The notes: generated from the sequence alone by a model not told the origin. A DNA stretch of 48,155 nucleotides from Ignavibacteriota bacterium (GCA_013112585.1 JABFGH010000034.1:1-48155); one strand, 5' to 3'. Positions 15,734-25,689 are shown, numbered from the stretch's first letter. Made by a program: numbers and translations.

Positions 15734-17375
15734 TATTTTTCTCCTCATAATTTTTTTGCGTGGCAGCAGGTAAAAGAATTTTTGCTGCTGTTCCCTCATT
15801 CAATACAGATTCAAATTTTAATTTGCCGCTGTGTGCGCTTACAATTTTTGAAGATACTGATAGTCCGAGACCTGTACCGCCGATATCCCGCTTGGTAGTG
15901 TAAAACGGATCGGTAATTTCTTTTATAATTTCGGGGTCCATTCCTACTCCTTCATCTTTAACTTCAATAACCACACAATGATCAACTTCTTCAAAATAAG
16001 TTTTTACAGAAATTTGTTTTGAATTATTCTGCAGCGCCTGACAGCTATTTTCTAAAAGATTAATTACAACTTGTTCCAGTTTTTGAAAATTTCCTTTTAC
16101 TGGAGGAAGATTTTCGCCAAAGCTAACTGAAAAATTTTTTGTTGAACTTTTGATAATATTTACAATTAAATTTATTGCTGCATTTACAACCTTATTTACA
16201 TCAACTTTTTGATCAGTTTCTGAAGATTCTTTACGTGCAAAGTTTTTAAGTTCCTCAACAATTTTTTTAATTCTTTCTGAACCATCTTCAATTCCTTGAA
16301 GTATTTCCGGTAAAGATTTTCTAATTTTAGAATACCTTAATTTGCCGCCTGCATAAAAATCTCCATGCTCATCATAATAATTATCTAATATTGGAATAAC
16401 TGCTGCCCAAATTTTTTTAAGTATTGGAGTATTAAGCATAATGAAATTATTAGGATTATTAATTTCATGAGCAACGCCTGAGACTAATGTTCCAAGCGCT
16501 ATCATTTTATCGGCTTGCATCAATTGTTCATTTTGAATTTTTGCTTCCTCTTCAGCAATTATTCTTTCTGTAATATCCTGCTTTATCGAAATAAAATATT
16601 CAATTTCATTTTCAAGATTCATAACAGGAGTAATGGTTTGCTCCTCGCACCATTCCGAACCGTCTTTTCGGCGATTAGTAATATTGCCATGCCATACTTT
16701 ACCCTTACGTACAGTGTCCCACAAATTTTTATAAAACTTATTATCGTGTTTACCCGATTTAAGAATTCGAATATTTTTATAAACTATTTCATCAAAATTA
16801 TAGCCGGAAAGTTCGGTAAATGCAGGGTTAACCCAAACAACATCACCGCGGTTATTTGTAATAACAATGCTATTTGCGGCAACTTCAAGTGCTCTGCTTC
16901 TTAATTTTAATAATTCCTCATTACGTTTTTTATTTGTAATGTTTTCATCAAAACATAATATTTCTACAATCTTTCCTTCATCATTTTTAACGGGGTATGC
17001 TTTTCTATGTATTTCAATTGCCTCACCGTCTTTGCGTATATATTGAAACTCATATTCAATTGATTCTTTACTTCTCAATTCCAAAAACATTTCCTTTGAA
17101 AACTCCTTCATCGGGAATGCAATAAGATTATGAATACTGGTGCCCATTAGTTCTGGTTTCTGCATCATGTAATAAGTGCTGCTCTTATCATTGCAATCCA
17201 ATATTATTCCGGTGGGATCAACAAAAAAAACTGCAAATGGCGAATGAATAAATAATAGTGTGTAATGGGTTTTATAAAATTTTGTTAGATTTATTGAGGA
17301 CTCCAAGTCCTTTTTAATGAGTTGAATATCGTCTTCTGTTTTACTGATATTATTTACGTTTTCAGGTTTGCTCAT
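15726..17375 (-). CDS. Cytoplasmic PAS-domain sensor histidine kinase
   Basis: 549 residues with no membrane segment. Two PAS domains occupy about 38-148 and 160-272; the second carries the usual GYNFDEIVYKNIRILKSGKH pattern. The dimerisation region has the phosphoacceptor His303 in VSGVAHEINNPNNF, followed by a HATPase_c domain with N box around Asn443 (VVINLLENSCQAL), G1 DEGVGMD (474-480) and G2 GGTGLGLSV. This is the NtrB-like kinase type normally paired with NtrC-type regulators, which fits the overlapping regulator gene downstream. PAS domains suggest sensing of redox, a small molecule or an internal cofactor; no heme or flavin ligand can be named. Confidence 0.92.
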   Translation of the reverse strand: MSKPENVNNISKTEDDIQLIKKDLESSINLTKFYKTHYTLLFIHSPFAVFFVDPTGIILDCNDKSSTYYMMQKPELMGTSIHNLIAFPMKEFSKEMFLELRSKESIEYEFQYIRKDGEAIEIHRKAYPVKNDEGKIVEILCFDENITNKKRNEELLKLRSRALEVAANSIVITNNRGDVVWVNPAFTELSGYNFDEIVYKNIRILKSGKHDNKFYKNLWDTVRKGKVWHGNITNRRKDGSEWCEEQTITPVMNLENEIEYFISIKQDITERIIAEEEAKIQNEQLMQADKMIALGTLVSGVAHEINNPNNFIMLNTPILKKIWAAVIPILDNYYDEHGDFYAGGKLRYSKIRKSLPEILQGIEDGSERIKKIVEELKNFARKESSETDQKVDVNKVVNAAINLIVNIIKSSTKNFSVSFGENLPPVKGNFQKLEQVVINLLENSCQALQNNSKQISVKTYFEEVDHCVVIEVKDEGVGMDPEIIKEITDPFYTTKRDIGGTGLGLSVSSKIVSAHSGKLKFESVLNEGTAAKILLPAATQKNYEEKNNG

Positions 17376-17717
17376 AACTTTTTTTTCTGATTAGTAAGCA
17401 TTTAATATAAAAAAAATAAATAAAGGAACAATTTTTGATTTTATACTAAACAATCTAAATTTTAATTCGATAATAAATTTGTAGCATTATATAGAATTCA
17501 CAAAAATAGTAAAGCAATTAAATTTAAGTTCTTTTTTTTATGAATAAAGTAAGTTGAAATCAGTTCGATTTTAGACGAATTAACGAATTATTACTTTTTT
17601 ATTCATTATCGATAGATAAAAATTTTTGTTAATTACTAATTATTTCTGATTTGTAAATAAAGCTGCAGAAAAAAAATAAGTAAATATTGCCGAAAATAAA
17701 CGGGAGATTCTACTGAA
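17376..17717. other. Divergent intergenic region between the two-component pair and a small membrane protein gene
   Basis: 342 bp, very AT-rich, holding the upstream regions of both the kinase (minus) and the small gene at 17718 (plus). I see no coding frame, no strong hairpin and no sigma-54 type GG-N10-GC box. Promoters must lie here but I cannot place them with confidence. Confidence 0.5.
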
Positions 17718-17945
17718 ATGATTATCGACAAAAAATCTCAAAAAAAAATAAGCCGAATCAAACAGGCGGAATTGAAGAACAAACATATTCAACAGCCTGA
17801 GATATCAAAATCAAATATTGTAGTAGGTGAAAAATATTTTTTAAAGGATATTAATGAAATTGAAAAGAATTTTCTTCTTAAAGTTGGAATGGGAATTTCT
17901 TACGCAGTAGTAATTTCATTTTTAGTATTTAAACTTTTGGCTTAA
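17718..17945 (+). CDS. Small single-pass membrane protein of unknown function
   Basis: 75 residues: a basic, lysine-rich soluble N-terminal part and one hydrophobic helix near the C-terminus (about 53-73, GMGISYAVVISFLVFKLL). GGGAGA-like sequence (CGGGAGATT) lies about 12 bases before the ATG. The stop codon overlaps the stop of the convergent DUF4091 gene. The tail-anchored layout suggests a small regulator or membrane adaptor, but no family is recognised. Confidence 0.6.
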   Translation: MIIDKKSQKKISRIKQAELKNKHIQQPEISKSNIVVGEKYFLKDINEIEKNFLLKVGMGISYAVVISFLVFKLLA

Positions 17946-19654
17946 AAGCTTTTATCAATTTCAATAATATTGTTAATTATTTCATTTCGTAAAAAATCCA
18001 GGTCGTCATTAGGGTCAATTGAATCAACAAAGTATTTAAATTCTGCTGCATCAATTCCTAGTTTTTCTAATTTTTCAATTCTATTTAATAGCGTAGTTAA
18101 ATACTTTACATCGTCAACAGCCTCGCGAAAACCCTCCCACTGAATTGTTGAAATAAGTCCATCCTCGGTTGGGTAAACAAATGTTTCTTCCCGGTACCTT
18201 TTTCTGGGGTCATCAAAATCATTCCAAACATTTCCATAAGATTTGAAGTAAGCATAGTTCATAGCGCCGTTATAGCCGGCTTTCCACAAAGCTAATCCAT
18301 AATTTCTTCGGTAAACTTCCGGGTTCTCCTGTCCCACTTGTGGATTGTGATAAGAATATATTTCATGTCCGATTGATTGATATAACTTAGCTTGATTCGG
18401 CATCAACTCGCCATGCAGAACAGCTGCATCCAAAAGGTCTCCGACCAAGTTAAATGCACGCGAATTTACTGCTACAAATATTTTTGCATTATTCTTTCTA
18501 ATTTCTTTCCAGATATCACGCTGCTTTATCAGCAGTTTTCCTTTTGCCTCGTCAATTCCATACACATATAATTCATTGTAACCCTGCATTTTAATTATGG
18601 ATTTATAATTTTCAATATCATTTTTAATTTGATTCTGAATGGAATCACTTTTAAAAAGTTTATGAATATTAAAAACATCCGTTGAAAAAAGCCTATCGTT
18701 TGGCAAACCGACTTTATTTCTAATCTGCAAATGTTTGTTTAAATATTTTTTACTCTGACCAATTGTTGGATATAAAACGCCATGATTTTTTAAGTCAGTT
18801 AATTCCATCTCCAATCGTTCTTCGTCGCGATCAATAAAATGATACTTGCGCTGATAATCTTTCAGTTCCCCGTGGTAGTAAAGTCCATATCTTAAAATCG
18901 AAGAATCAAGTTTGAACGGCAGTACCTCTAATTCAATTTGCTGAGAATTAATTGTGTTATCATTTTTAATTATTTCGATTTGATTACTGTAAATTCCGGG
19001 GGCAGCATTTTCTGGTACTTGTATAGTAAACCATAGTTGCTTTGCAGCTGCTGAATCGATTGAGAAAGGTTTAAGGTGCTTAGCCTGAAATATTTTAGCA
19101 CTATCCGGAAACTCAAATTTCCGTGATGTGACATCTATATACTCACTTTGACTGTTTTCATAATTAATGTGTAAGTAGTTTTTTCTTAAAGACATATCTA
19201 CTTTAACTAAGGAATCATCTTTAAGCAGCAGTTCTTGCACGAAAACAATTTTGGAAGTATCGCGAATATCCTTTGAACTTATGCCTGCTTGGAACCATCC
19301 TTTTATAATGAAGGCGTCCATAATTGAACCGGGTAAATTATTGTTTCCTTCAAAACTATTCCACTTAATCGAAAGATTACTTATTGAATCATTGGCGGAA
19401 AGTATTATTGAAAAGGGTTCATACTCAGCCGGGCAAGCCCTTATAGAGATAATGTCTTTCTCTTCTAATGATTTAATATATTCTAAATTAGTTATATCAA
19501 TTTTTTTTAATGCGGGATGATAAAATACATTTAAACGGTTTGTAATTTCGGAAGAGCCGGATTCGGTTAATTTAATTAAGCCGAGTAGAAGAAAAATGCT
19601 GACTAATAAAAAAAATATTTTTGTTAGATTAAATGTTAATCTATTGTTTTCCAT
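17942..19654 (-). CDS. DUF4091 domain protein (glycoside hydrolase-like), membrane anchored or exported
   Basis: 570 residues. A basic-hydrophobic N-terminal segment (about 10-29) is a signal anchor or signal peptide. A beta-rich domain follows, then a TIM-barrel-like region ending in the DUF4091 signature: TIQWEGFREAVDDVKYL near residue 520, preceded by LALWKAGYNGAMNYAYF. DUF4091 proteins are thought to be glycoside hydrolases, with little biochemistry known to me. The gene lies 41 bp after the WecA-like gene, so it is probably the last gene of a three-gene unit starting at 22589. That suggests a role in trimming or processing a surface glycan. Confidence 0.8.
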   Translation of the reverse strand: MENNRLTFNLTKIFFLLVSIFLLLGLIKLTESGSSEITNRLNVFYHPALKKIDITNLEYIKSLEEKDIISIRACPAEYEPFSIILSANDSISNLSIKWNSFEGNNNLPGSIMDAFIIKGWFQAGISSKDIRDTSKIVFVQELLLKDDSLVKVDMSLRKNYLHINYENSQSEYIDVTSRKFEFPDSAKIFQAKHLKPFSIDSAAAKQLWFTIQVPENAAPGIYSNQIEIIKNDNTINSQQIELEVLPFKLDSSILRYGLYYHGELKDYQRKYHFIDRDEERLEMELTDLKNHGVLYPTIGQSKKYLNKHLQIRNKVGLPNDRLFSTDVFNIHKLFKSDSIQNQIKNDIENYKSIIKMQGYNELYVYGIDEAKGKLLIKQRDIWKEIRKNNAKIFVAVNSRAFNLVGDLLDAAVLHGELMPNQAKLYQSIGHEIYSYHNPQVGQENPEVYRRNYGLALWKAGYNGAMNYAYFKSYGNVWNDFDDPRKRYREETFVYPTEDGLISTIQWEGFREAVDDVKYLTTLLNRIEKLEKLGIDAAEFKYFVDSIDPNDDLDFLRNEIINNIIEIDKSF

Positions 19655-19695
19655 ATGTTATTAAATTTACGTAGAAGTTTATTTTGAAGGAGAAA

Positions 19696-21363
19696 CTATT
19701 TGCCGAGAAACATAAGCAGCATAGCAACAAATGGCAATACAAATGAAAAAGTAAAAATATATTTTGCATAGTTTTCTTTTATTCTGGCAATAACTTTAAA
19801 GAGCAAATAAAGTATGTATGCTTGATAAAGACTCATATTAAGGAAACTCAATTTTTCATATCCAATAATATTGTTGATTACAAAAAGTAATGCAACAAAA
19901 AGAATCATTATCAAATCGATGCCGGTAAGTAGTGCTTCTTTTGAACCGAAGATTTTTTCGCGCATAAAAATATAAATTATTACCGAAAGAATAATAAAAG
20001 AGAAAATAATGCTGAACACATTCTCAAAGAAGAAACCGGTCATTTCTAAATTACTATAAATAGATTCCGACAAACTGCTCAGAATTAGGAATACGGCAGT
20101 ATTCAGCAATACAAAAATTCCGGCAATTTCTTTTGTACGTTTATAGTGAATAAAGGCTAAAGTTAAAATAAAAAATGCCATTATCATCAAGAAAACCAGT
20201 TCATCGCTGGATAATGTTGTTTTAACAGGAATTAGTAGAACTAAAAGCAAACCTGCAACAGCGGAAGCAAGCGGGATCCAAATTTTTTTATATACGCTTA
20301 CCACTTTATGCGGCATTTTAAGAACATTCTTTTCATAAATATTTGTATATGCATTTGTAAATATTTTTACTTTTGTAAAAATCGGTTCAATAAATAATTG
20401 AAGCGTTCCGAAAAATGCAAATAATGCAATACCGAGAACTCTAAATCCCTGGAAATATAAAAGTGCAACAACAAGGTATATTATAGTTAATCCTTGTACA
20501 ATAAATACCGTGTACTTATGCTCTATCTTATTACCAAAAATTACGTGATGAATATGAGTTTTATCCGGATGAAAAGGATTTTTCCTTTTAATTACTCTTG
20601 TCAGCATAACTTTAAGCGTATCAATTATAGGTACTCCAAGTACAATAATTGCAAATGTTAAATCGAGTTCATCGGGATAAAGTTTATTAGAAATTGATAC
20701 TGAGGAAAACAGCAGGAAAAATCCTAATAACAGCGAACCGGTATCACCAAGAAATATTTTTGCCGGGTGTGCATTGTAATTTAAGAATCCCAGTAATGTG
20801 CCTGTTAGTGCTGCCATTGAAACCATGAGCAATTCATCTTGCAGTATGCTTGCTAAAACAAAAAACATCGAAAACACTAAAAGAGAAAAACCGCTTGCTA
20901 ATCCATCTAAGCCGTCTAGTAAATTTACTGAGTTTATTACGCCTACCATAAACACACATAAAACTATATAATCCAATGGTGAGGGGAGTGTAATTCCAAA
21001 AATTTTTAGACTCGAAAAACTAGGTGAGAAGTAGGTTATTAAAAAAAGTGCAGCGATAAAAATAAATAAAAATTTTACATGCCATTTAGTTGTTAAAATA
21101 TCATCCAAAGTACCGCAAACGGAAATCAGTAATGCAGAAACTATTAATAGTCTTATTGAATTTAGATCAGGGAAGAAACTAAAAATTAGAAGCATGATCA
21201 CAACAAAAATGATTACACCGCCCATACGCGGTATGGTGGTTGTGTTAATCCTTCTTCTATCAGGCTTATCCACTATCTCAAATCTTTGTAAAAAAGTTAT
21301 CAGATAGGGAGTAAGAAAAATTGTTATTACTAAACCTGCAAAAAATATTAATGGATATTTCAT
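19696..21363 (-). CDS. WecA/TagO-like polyprenyl-phosphate glycosyl-1-phosphate transferase with C-terminal membrane extension
   Basis: 555 residues, multi-pass. It belongs to the MraY/WecA family that transfers a sugar-1-phosphate (commonly GlcNAc-1-P) from UDP-sugar to undecaprenyl phosphate. Visible motifs are TTTIPRMGG (41-49), Asp87-Asp88 in GTLDDI, NLLDGLDG (147-154), FLGDTGS (204-210) and THIHH (269-273), the last typical of WecA-type rather than MraY. The catalytic core normally ends near residue 330-350. Here about 200 further residues form roughly seven more membrane helices without recognised motifs. It overlaps the upstream glycosyltransferase gene by 4 bp. It is the only initiating transferase in the window, so it is the likely first step for the polymer made by the large locus. 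Confidence 0.88.
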   Translation of the reverse strand: MKYPLIFFAGLVITIFLTPYLITFLQRFEIVDKPDRRRINTTTIPRMGGVIIFVVIMLLIFSFFPDLNSIRLLIVSALLISVCGTLDDILTTKWHVKFLFIFIAALFLITYFSPSFSSLKIFGITLPSPLDYIVLCVFMVGVINSVNLLDGLDGLASGFSLLVFSMFFVLASILQDELLMVSMAALTGTLLGFLNYNAHPAKIFLGDTGSLLLGFFLLFSSVSISNKLYPDELDLTFAIIVLGVPIIDTLKVMLTRVIKRKNPFHPDKTHIHHVIFGNKIEHKYTVFIVQGLTIIYLVVALLYFQGFRVLGIALFAFFGTLQLFIEPIFTKVKIFTNAYTNIYEKNVLKMPHKVVSVYKKIWIPLASAVAGLLLVLLIPVKTTLSSDELVFLMIMAFFILTLAFIHYKRTKEIAGIFVLLNTAVFLILSSLSESIYSNLEMTGFFFENVFSIIFSFIILSVIIYIFMREKIFGSKEALLTGIDLIMILFVALLFVINNIIGYEKLSFLNMSLYQAYILYLLFKVIARIKENYAKYIFTFSFVLPFVAMLLMFLGK

Positions 21364-22589
21364 AAGACAGTTTGCTTAATACTGGATAAATATTGATTAG
21401 CTATTTTTTCTCTGTCAAAATTATTTTTAACATAAGTATAACCATTGTTGCCAAAGGTCTCTTCGAGTTTCTTGTCATCTCTTATTCTGGCAATTTTATC
21501 AATTAAATCAATCTCATTTTCCGGTTCAAAAAATAAACCGCATTCTGCATCTTCAACTATTGTTCTAGATTCTCCATCAACTCCAATGAGTATCGGCTTT
21601 TTCATTGCCATACCTTCAAAAAGCTTTGAGGGAATTACAGTTTTAAATAACGGATCTTTTTTTAGGTGCACACAAAAAATATCTAACTTATTTATTATCG
21701 AAGGTATTTGATCCTTTGATTGTATTGGAAATACTTTAATGTTAGTTAAATTTTTTGCTTTTATTTCTCGTTCGATATTTGCACGCTGAGCACCAGAACC
21801 AACTATAATGAAATTTACATTTGAGTCTTTAAGCTTTTCTGCTGCTTTTACAAGTGTAAAAATTGAATGTGCTAAACCGATTGTTCCGATATAACCGATT
21901 GAAAACCCGGAATTTAAATAATTATTCAGTTCAGTATCTTTTATTGCTGCGCCGTTAGTAAATACATCAAAAGAAACACCATTAAACATTACTTCAATTT
22001 TTGATTTTTCAATACCTCTGGATACTAAATTTTCTTTAAATGATCTGGTAACCGATATAATTTTTTTTGCCGACTTATATAAGTTTAGTTCAATATTTTC
22101 TAAAATTTTAATAATGGTTTTATTTTTTATTGCTCCCACTGCAATAATGGATTCCGGCCAAAGATCTCTTAATTCTAATATGAATGGCTTGCGTTTAATT
22201 TTGGATATGTATTTACCTGCAAGTCCGCAAAAGAACTGGGGGGTTGTTGCGATAACAACATCAAATTTTATTCTTGAAAATAATGTGTAAAGAATTGCGC
22301 CAAACATGTAAATAAGAAAATTTAATGTTCGGAGTACAAATCCTTCATTAGGAGTAATAAAAGTCCAAATCCGAACAACATTAATTCCATTTATATTTTC
22401 TTTTTGTACTAATTTGTTTTTATAATCTTCAAATATTTGTCCATCGGGGTGATTAGGAAAGTTTGTTAAAACAGTTACATCAGCATCATTAACCCATCTT
22501 CTGGCATGCTCAAATGTTCTATTTGCAGGAGCATTTACTTCGGGTGTAAAATAATGAGTTAAAAACAATATATGAAGTCGCTTTTTCAT
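21360..22589 (-). CDS. Glycosyltransferase family 4, WbuB-like
   Basis: 409 residues with GT-B fold. The N-terminus (ILFLTHYFTPEVNAPANRTFEHARRW) is typical of WbuB/GT4_WbuB-like enzymes in O-antigen and capsule loci, and the C-terminal half shows FSIGYIGTIGLAHS and IPSKLFEGMAMKKPI with the donor-binding glutamate. It should add a sugar from a nucleotide donor to the lipid-linked acceptor in the cytoplasm. It overlaps the WecA-like gene (ATGA), which would supply that acceptor. It starts a separate unit after a 306-bp gap from the large operon. Confidence 0.87.
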   Translation of the reverse strand: MKKRLHILFLTHYFTPEVNAPANRTFEHARRWVNDADVTVLTNFPNHPDGQIFEDYKNKLVQKENINGINVVRIWTFITPNEGFVLRTLNFLIYMFGAILYTLFSRIKFDVVIATTPQFFCGLAGKYISKIKRKPFILELRDLWPESIIAVGAIKNKTIIKILENIELNLYKSAKKIISVTRSFKENLVSRGIEKSKIEVMFNGVSFDVFTNGAAIKDTELNNYLNSGFSIGYIGTIGLAHSIFTLVKAAEKLKDSNVNFIIVGSGAQRANIEREIKAKNLTNIKVFPIQSKDQIPSIINKLDIFCVHLKKDPLFKTVIPSKLFEGMAMKKPILIGVDGESRTIVEDAECGLFFEPENEIDLIDKIARIRDDKKLEETFGNNGYTYVKNNFDREKIANQYLSSIKQTVL

Positions 22590-22895
22590 ATTTTTGTTTT
22601 CGTATGTGTAATATGGTAAAAATCAGTCATGCGGTAAAAATTCCTCTCTCTCTTGTAATAAACTTAAAACTTTTATAGACACAAAATTGTGATTTGAGGC
22701 AAAATATAAAGTAAATTAAAAGTTTTAATCTATTTTTAAGTACTATCCACAATTTCTGAACCAAGAAATTATCGATGCAAAAATAGTTAAAAACAATGAA
22801 TAAATTACCATTAATTTTGTGTTAGTTTTAAATTGATTTGAGGTGTATCATTCTAAAGCAACAGTGTTTTATTATTGGAAAAATTAAGGAAGAGC
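22590..22895. other. Intergenic gap separating two EPS transcription units
   Basis: 306 bp between the 3' end of the large EPS operon (stop at 22896) and the start of the GT/WecA-like/DUF4091 unit. No gene is visible. A short symmetric element CACAA-AA-TTGTG lies at 22680-22691 and could be an operator, with low confidence. No clear terminator or consensus promoter was found. Confidence 0.5.
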
Positions 22896-24527
22896 TTAAT
22901 ATGAAATTGTATATTCTAAAACTTGCGGCAGTTCAGAATGTTCGCACATAGTCAATTTGTAATTCTTAATTCTCTCACCAAATCGGGGATAATAAAAACC
23001 CTCTTCAATGCTCAAATTAGTACTTTTTGAATCAATACTTAATTTATGATCTGAGATTGAAAAGTGAGCCTTATTCTGTTCAGATTGTAATAATAATAAA
23101 TTCGGGTGCAGATGAACAAAACTTTCTATCAAATGAGTACCTAAACCGTTTACTTTATCAGTTATAATAATTTCTCTTTTTGCTTTATTAAGCTTTATTG
23201 TTCTTTCGTGAATTATATTTTGACCAATCAATTTTGAATAGCCATCGTAAAAACCGCTAAAGACGAATCCGCTTTCAGAAATTTCAAACGATATACTTTT
23301 AGGTTCGTACCTTCGTGCAACTCTAAAACTACCCCAGCATTCCACTTGATCTAAATTATCTATACAAACTGTATTGTGAGATTTTGTTGAACGTAATTCT
23401 TGCCGAATTTTTCCATTTGTATATTCAAATACACCTGTATCAACTATAGCCTTTTTATCATTTATTGATAACTCATAGCTGAAAATATCTGCGTGTGCAT
23501 GAGCCGGAAGAAAATCAGGTCCAATTTCTCCGCCGTCAATTATAATGTAAATATCATCGTCTTTATAAATGTAATAACCTGATGAAGGAAATGAATTGTT
23601 AAACTTTGGTGAATATTTCAATAACTTTTCGGCATATTCTAATAGAGTTTTAGTTGCCGGAGCAATATCATTTGCTGAATCATTGAACAATGCAAGTTCA
23701 CCATTTGGATGAGTATTCGATATTAAAAAGTCCAGCATACTGCAAATAGTTTTTTCAAGTTTCTGATAAAGTTTAAAATCTAAAGGAAGTATATTTAGAA
23801 TATCTAAAAACCCATGCAGCATAATAGCATGGTACATTTGTGTCCGCTCAAAATATCCGCCGTCCGGCAGTACTTGCACAGGTAATTCTTTTAAAAATAT
23901 TTTTACACCTTTATTAAGCCACTTTTCTGATTGTTTAAATTCCTTAAAATATAAGCCTGCAAAAATTAAAGCTTTAGCATTTTCAAGATAGTGATTACCC
24001 GGATGATAAAACTCTAAATTTTTATAAAGATACTCAGTTTGGAAAAACAAACTTCTTTCAATCTCCTCATCATTAAAATTAGCCTTACACCAATTCACTA
24101 TTCTTAATGAAAGGGGATAGGGCGACCAGCCGGTACCATGGGGAAATGGATTATTATTAATCCAGTCTTTACAAAGTTTTATCCGGTCTCTATCCGAGAG
24201 TAAATTGAGATAATTAAAATAGTGTAAGTTATAATCCCAAAGAGGTGAGGATTCTTTTACAATCCACTTATTTGAACCCTCTAATTTCTTGGTGTGACTA
24301 AGAAAAGTAAATTCATATTTTAAAATATTATTAGCTGAATTCCAAGGATCATGATTTAGAAAGGGGACACGGGGAATTAATGAACCTGAAATTTTTATTT
24401 CGGGAATTTTAACATTACTTAAATTTAGTTTTCTTTTAACTGTGGCATATGCTCTTCCAATAGTTTGGCGGGGTTTAAGGTATTTTATAGTGTGGTAATA
24501 TTTTAGGAGAGTGTTAATTTTTGACAA
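22896..24527 (-). CDS. Heparinase II/III-like protein (copy A), no visible signal peptide
   Basis: 543 residues. An alpha-barrel N-terminal domain is followed by a beta-sheet domain, as in heparinase II/III and alginate-lyase-type enzymes. Candidate catalytic residues are Asn178-His179 (PGNHYLENAKAL), Tyr232-His233 (TQMYHAIM), His343/His345 (AHAHADIFSYEL) and His384 (STKSHNTVCID). These enzymes cleave or, in the related dermatan sulfate epimerase, C5-epimerise uronic acid residues. The N-terminus (MSKINTLLKYYHTIKYLKP) is basic without a cleavable signal, so it probably stays inside the cell. It is the last gene of the large EPS operon, 27 bp after a glycosyltransferase gene. Confidence 0.87.
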   Translation of the reverse strand: MSKINTLLKYYHTIKYLKPRQTIGRAYATVKRKLNLSNVKIPEIKISGSLIPRVPFLNHDPWNSANNILKYEFTFLSHTKKLEGSNKWIVKESSPLWDYNLHYFNYLNLLSDRDRIKLCKDWINNNPFPHGTGWSPYPLSLRIVNWCKANFNDEEIERSLFFQTEYLYKNLEFYHPGNHYLENAKALIFAGLYFKEFKQSEKWLNKGVKIFLKELPVQVLPDGGYFERTQMYHAIMLHGFLDILNILPLDFKLYQKLEKTICSMLDFLISNTHPNGELALFNDSANDIAPATKTLLEYAEKLLKYSPKFNNSFPSSGYYIYKDDDIYIIIDGGEIGPDFLPAHAHADIFSYELSINDKKAIVDTGVFEYTNGKIRQELRSTKSHNTVCIDNLDQVECWGSFRVARRYEPKSISFEISESGFVFSGFYDGYSKLIGQNIIHERTIKLNKAKREIIITDKVNGLGTHLIESFVHLHPNLLLLQSEQNKAHFSISDHKLSIDSKSTNLSIEEGFYYPRFGERIKNYKLTMCEHSELPQVLEYTISY

Positions 24528-24554
24528 GATAAAAAATTCCTAATAATTATACAG

Positions 24555-25670
24555 TTAGTCTAAAAACGGGAGAATATTTTCTCTTAATCTTTCGCCAACT
24601 TTTTCCCAGGTGTAATTATTTTTTACAAAATTATGTGCATTTTCACCAAAACGTTTGCATAATTCCGGATAGTCTAAAAGATAAATTAATGATTTAGTTA
24701 ATTGTTCTACATCACCTGGTTCCACGAGTAAACCATTTTCATTTTCAATGATAAGATCAGGCAGAGCTGCAATTCTAGTTGCGACAACAGGTAATTTATG
24801 CATCATAGCGTCAAGGAAAACAATTCCAAATGGTTCTCTTTTCGTCGGCAGACAAAAAATAGACGATCTTGAATATTGAATTGACAACTCCTCTAAACTA
24901 ATATCTCCTAAAATTTCACAATTTCCAATTTCAATTTTCGGTGAGGCACCAGCAATTATTAGCTTAGCATCTGGATGGGTTAATAAGACTTTTTTAAATG
25001 CTCTAATAAGTTCAGGTCCACCTTTTCTATTCCAATCTCTCCCAACAAAAATTATAGTTTTGTTTTTGTAATTATTATTAATAGGCTCCCAGTTATCAGC
25101 AAGTGAAACACTTCCACCTACTCCAACTATTGCAACTCGGTCTTCAGGACACAAATAGTCTTCAACTAATGAGTTTTTTATATTATTCGCGTAGACAAAA
25201 TTTTTCGTGGATTTATTAAATATTATCTTTTCGCGTGAGGAATACTTTGGTGAATAATTGAGATATTCATTGTAATCAGGATATTTTAAGTTTTCAGCGT
25301 GGGTATGATCAGTATAAATAAAATGGGGAATCTTTCCAGTGCTGGTTTCAAACAGAGAATTTCGCTGAAACGTAAATACATATTCCTCAATAGATAATAA
25401 TTCATCAATTATTTTTTTTGACTGTTTAAAAAAATAGTCAGATTTAAAAAAAAGTTTTTTAAAGTTACCGCCTCTTAATGCCTTAGATAAGCCCAATTCT
25501 TTTACTAGATAAAATGAGTTTTTTAATAAAATAAAAAAATTATTTTTTGCAATTTTTACCAAGTCAAATTCTACTACTTCATACTCTGGAAACTTTTTTA
25601 TTAATTGGTCAAGAGTATTATAGCTTGCTGGATGTTGATGAGAATGTATGTAAGCAATTTTCTTTTTCAT
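24555..25670 (-). CDS. Glycosyltransferase family 4
   Basis: 371 residues, GT-B fold. The C-terminal half has IIFVGRDWNRKGGPELIRAF and PTKREPFGIVFLDAMMH, the GT4 donor-binding region; the second acidic residue of the usual EX7E motif is Asp instead of Glu. No signal or membrane segment is seen, so it acts on the cytoplasmic face. It sits between the bi-domain oxidoreductase A and heparinase-like A genes with gaps of 19 and 27 bp, in the same operon. Sugar specificity is unknown. Confidence 0.85.
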   Translation of the reverse strand: MKKKIAYIHSHQHPASYNTLDQLIKKFPEYEVVEFDLVKIAKNNFFILLKNSFYLVKELGLSKALRGGNFKKLFFKSDYFFKQSKKIIDELLSIEEYVFTFQRNSLFETSTGKIPHFIYTDHTHAENLKYPDYNEYLNYSPKYSSREKIIFNKSTKNFVYANNIKNSLVEDYLCPEDRVAIVGVGGSVSLADNWEPINNNYKNKTIIFVGRDWNRKGGPELIRAFKKVLLTHPDAKLIIAGASPKIEIGNCEILGDISLEELSIQYSRSSIFCLPTKREPFGIVFLDAMMHKLPVVATRIAALPDLIIENENGLLVEPGDVEQLTKSLIYLLDYPELCKRFGENAHNFVKNNYTWEKVGERLRENILPFLD

Positions 25671-25689
25671 TTAATATAACAAAGGTTTA

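Noticed and set aside
16515-16904. 129-codon plus-strand frame inside the PAS histidine kinase gene
   Set aside because: It lies wholly antisense to well-supported kinase coding sequence, and the AT-rich composition explains the open frame.
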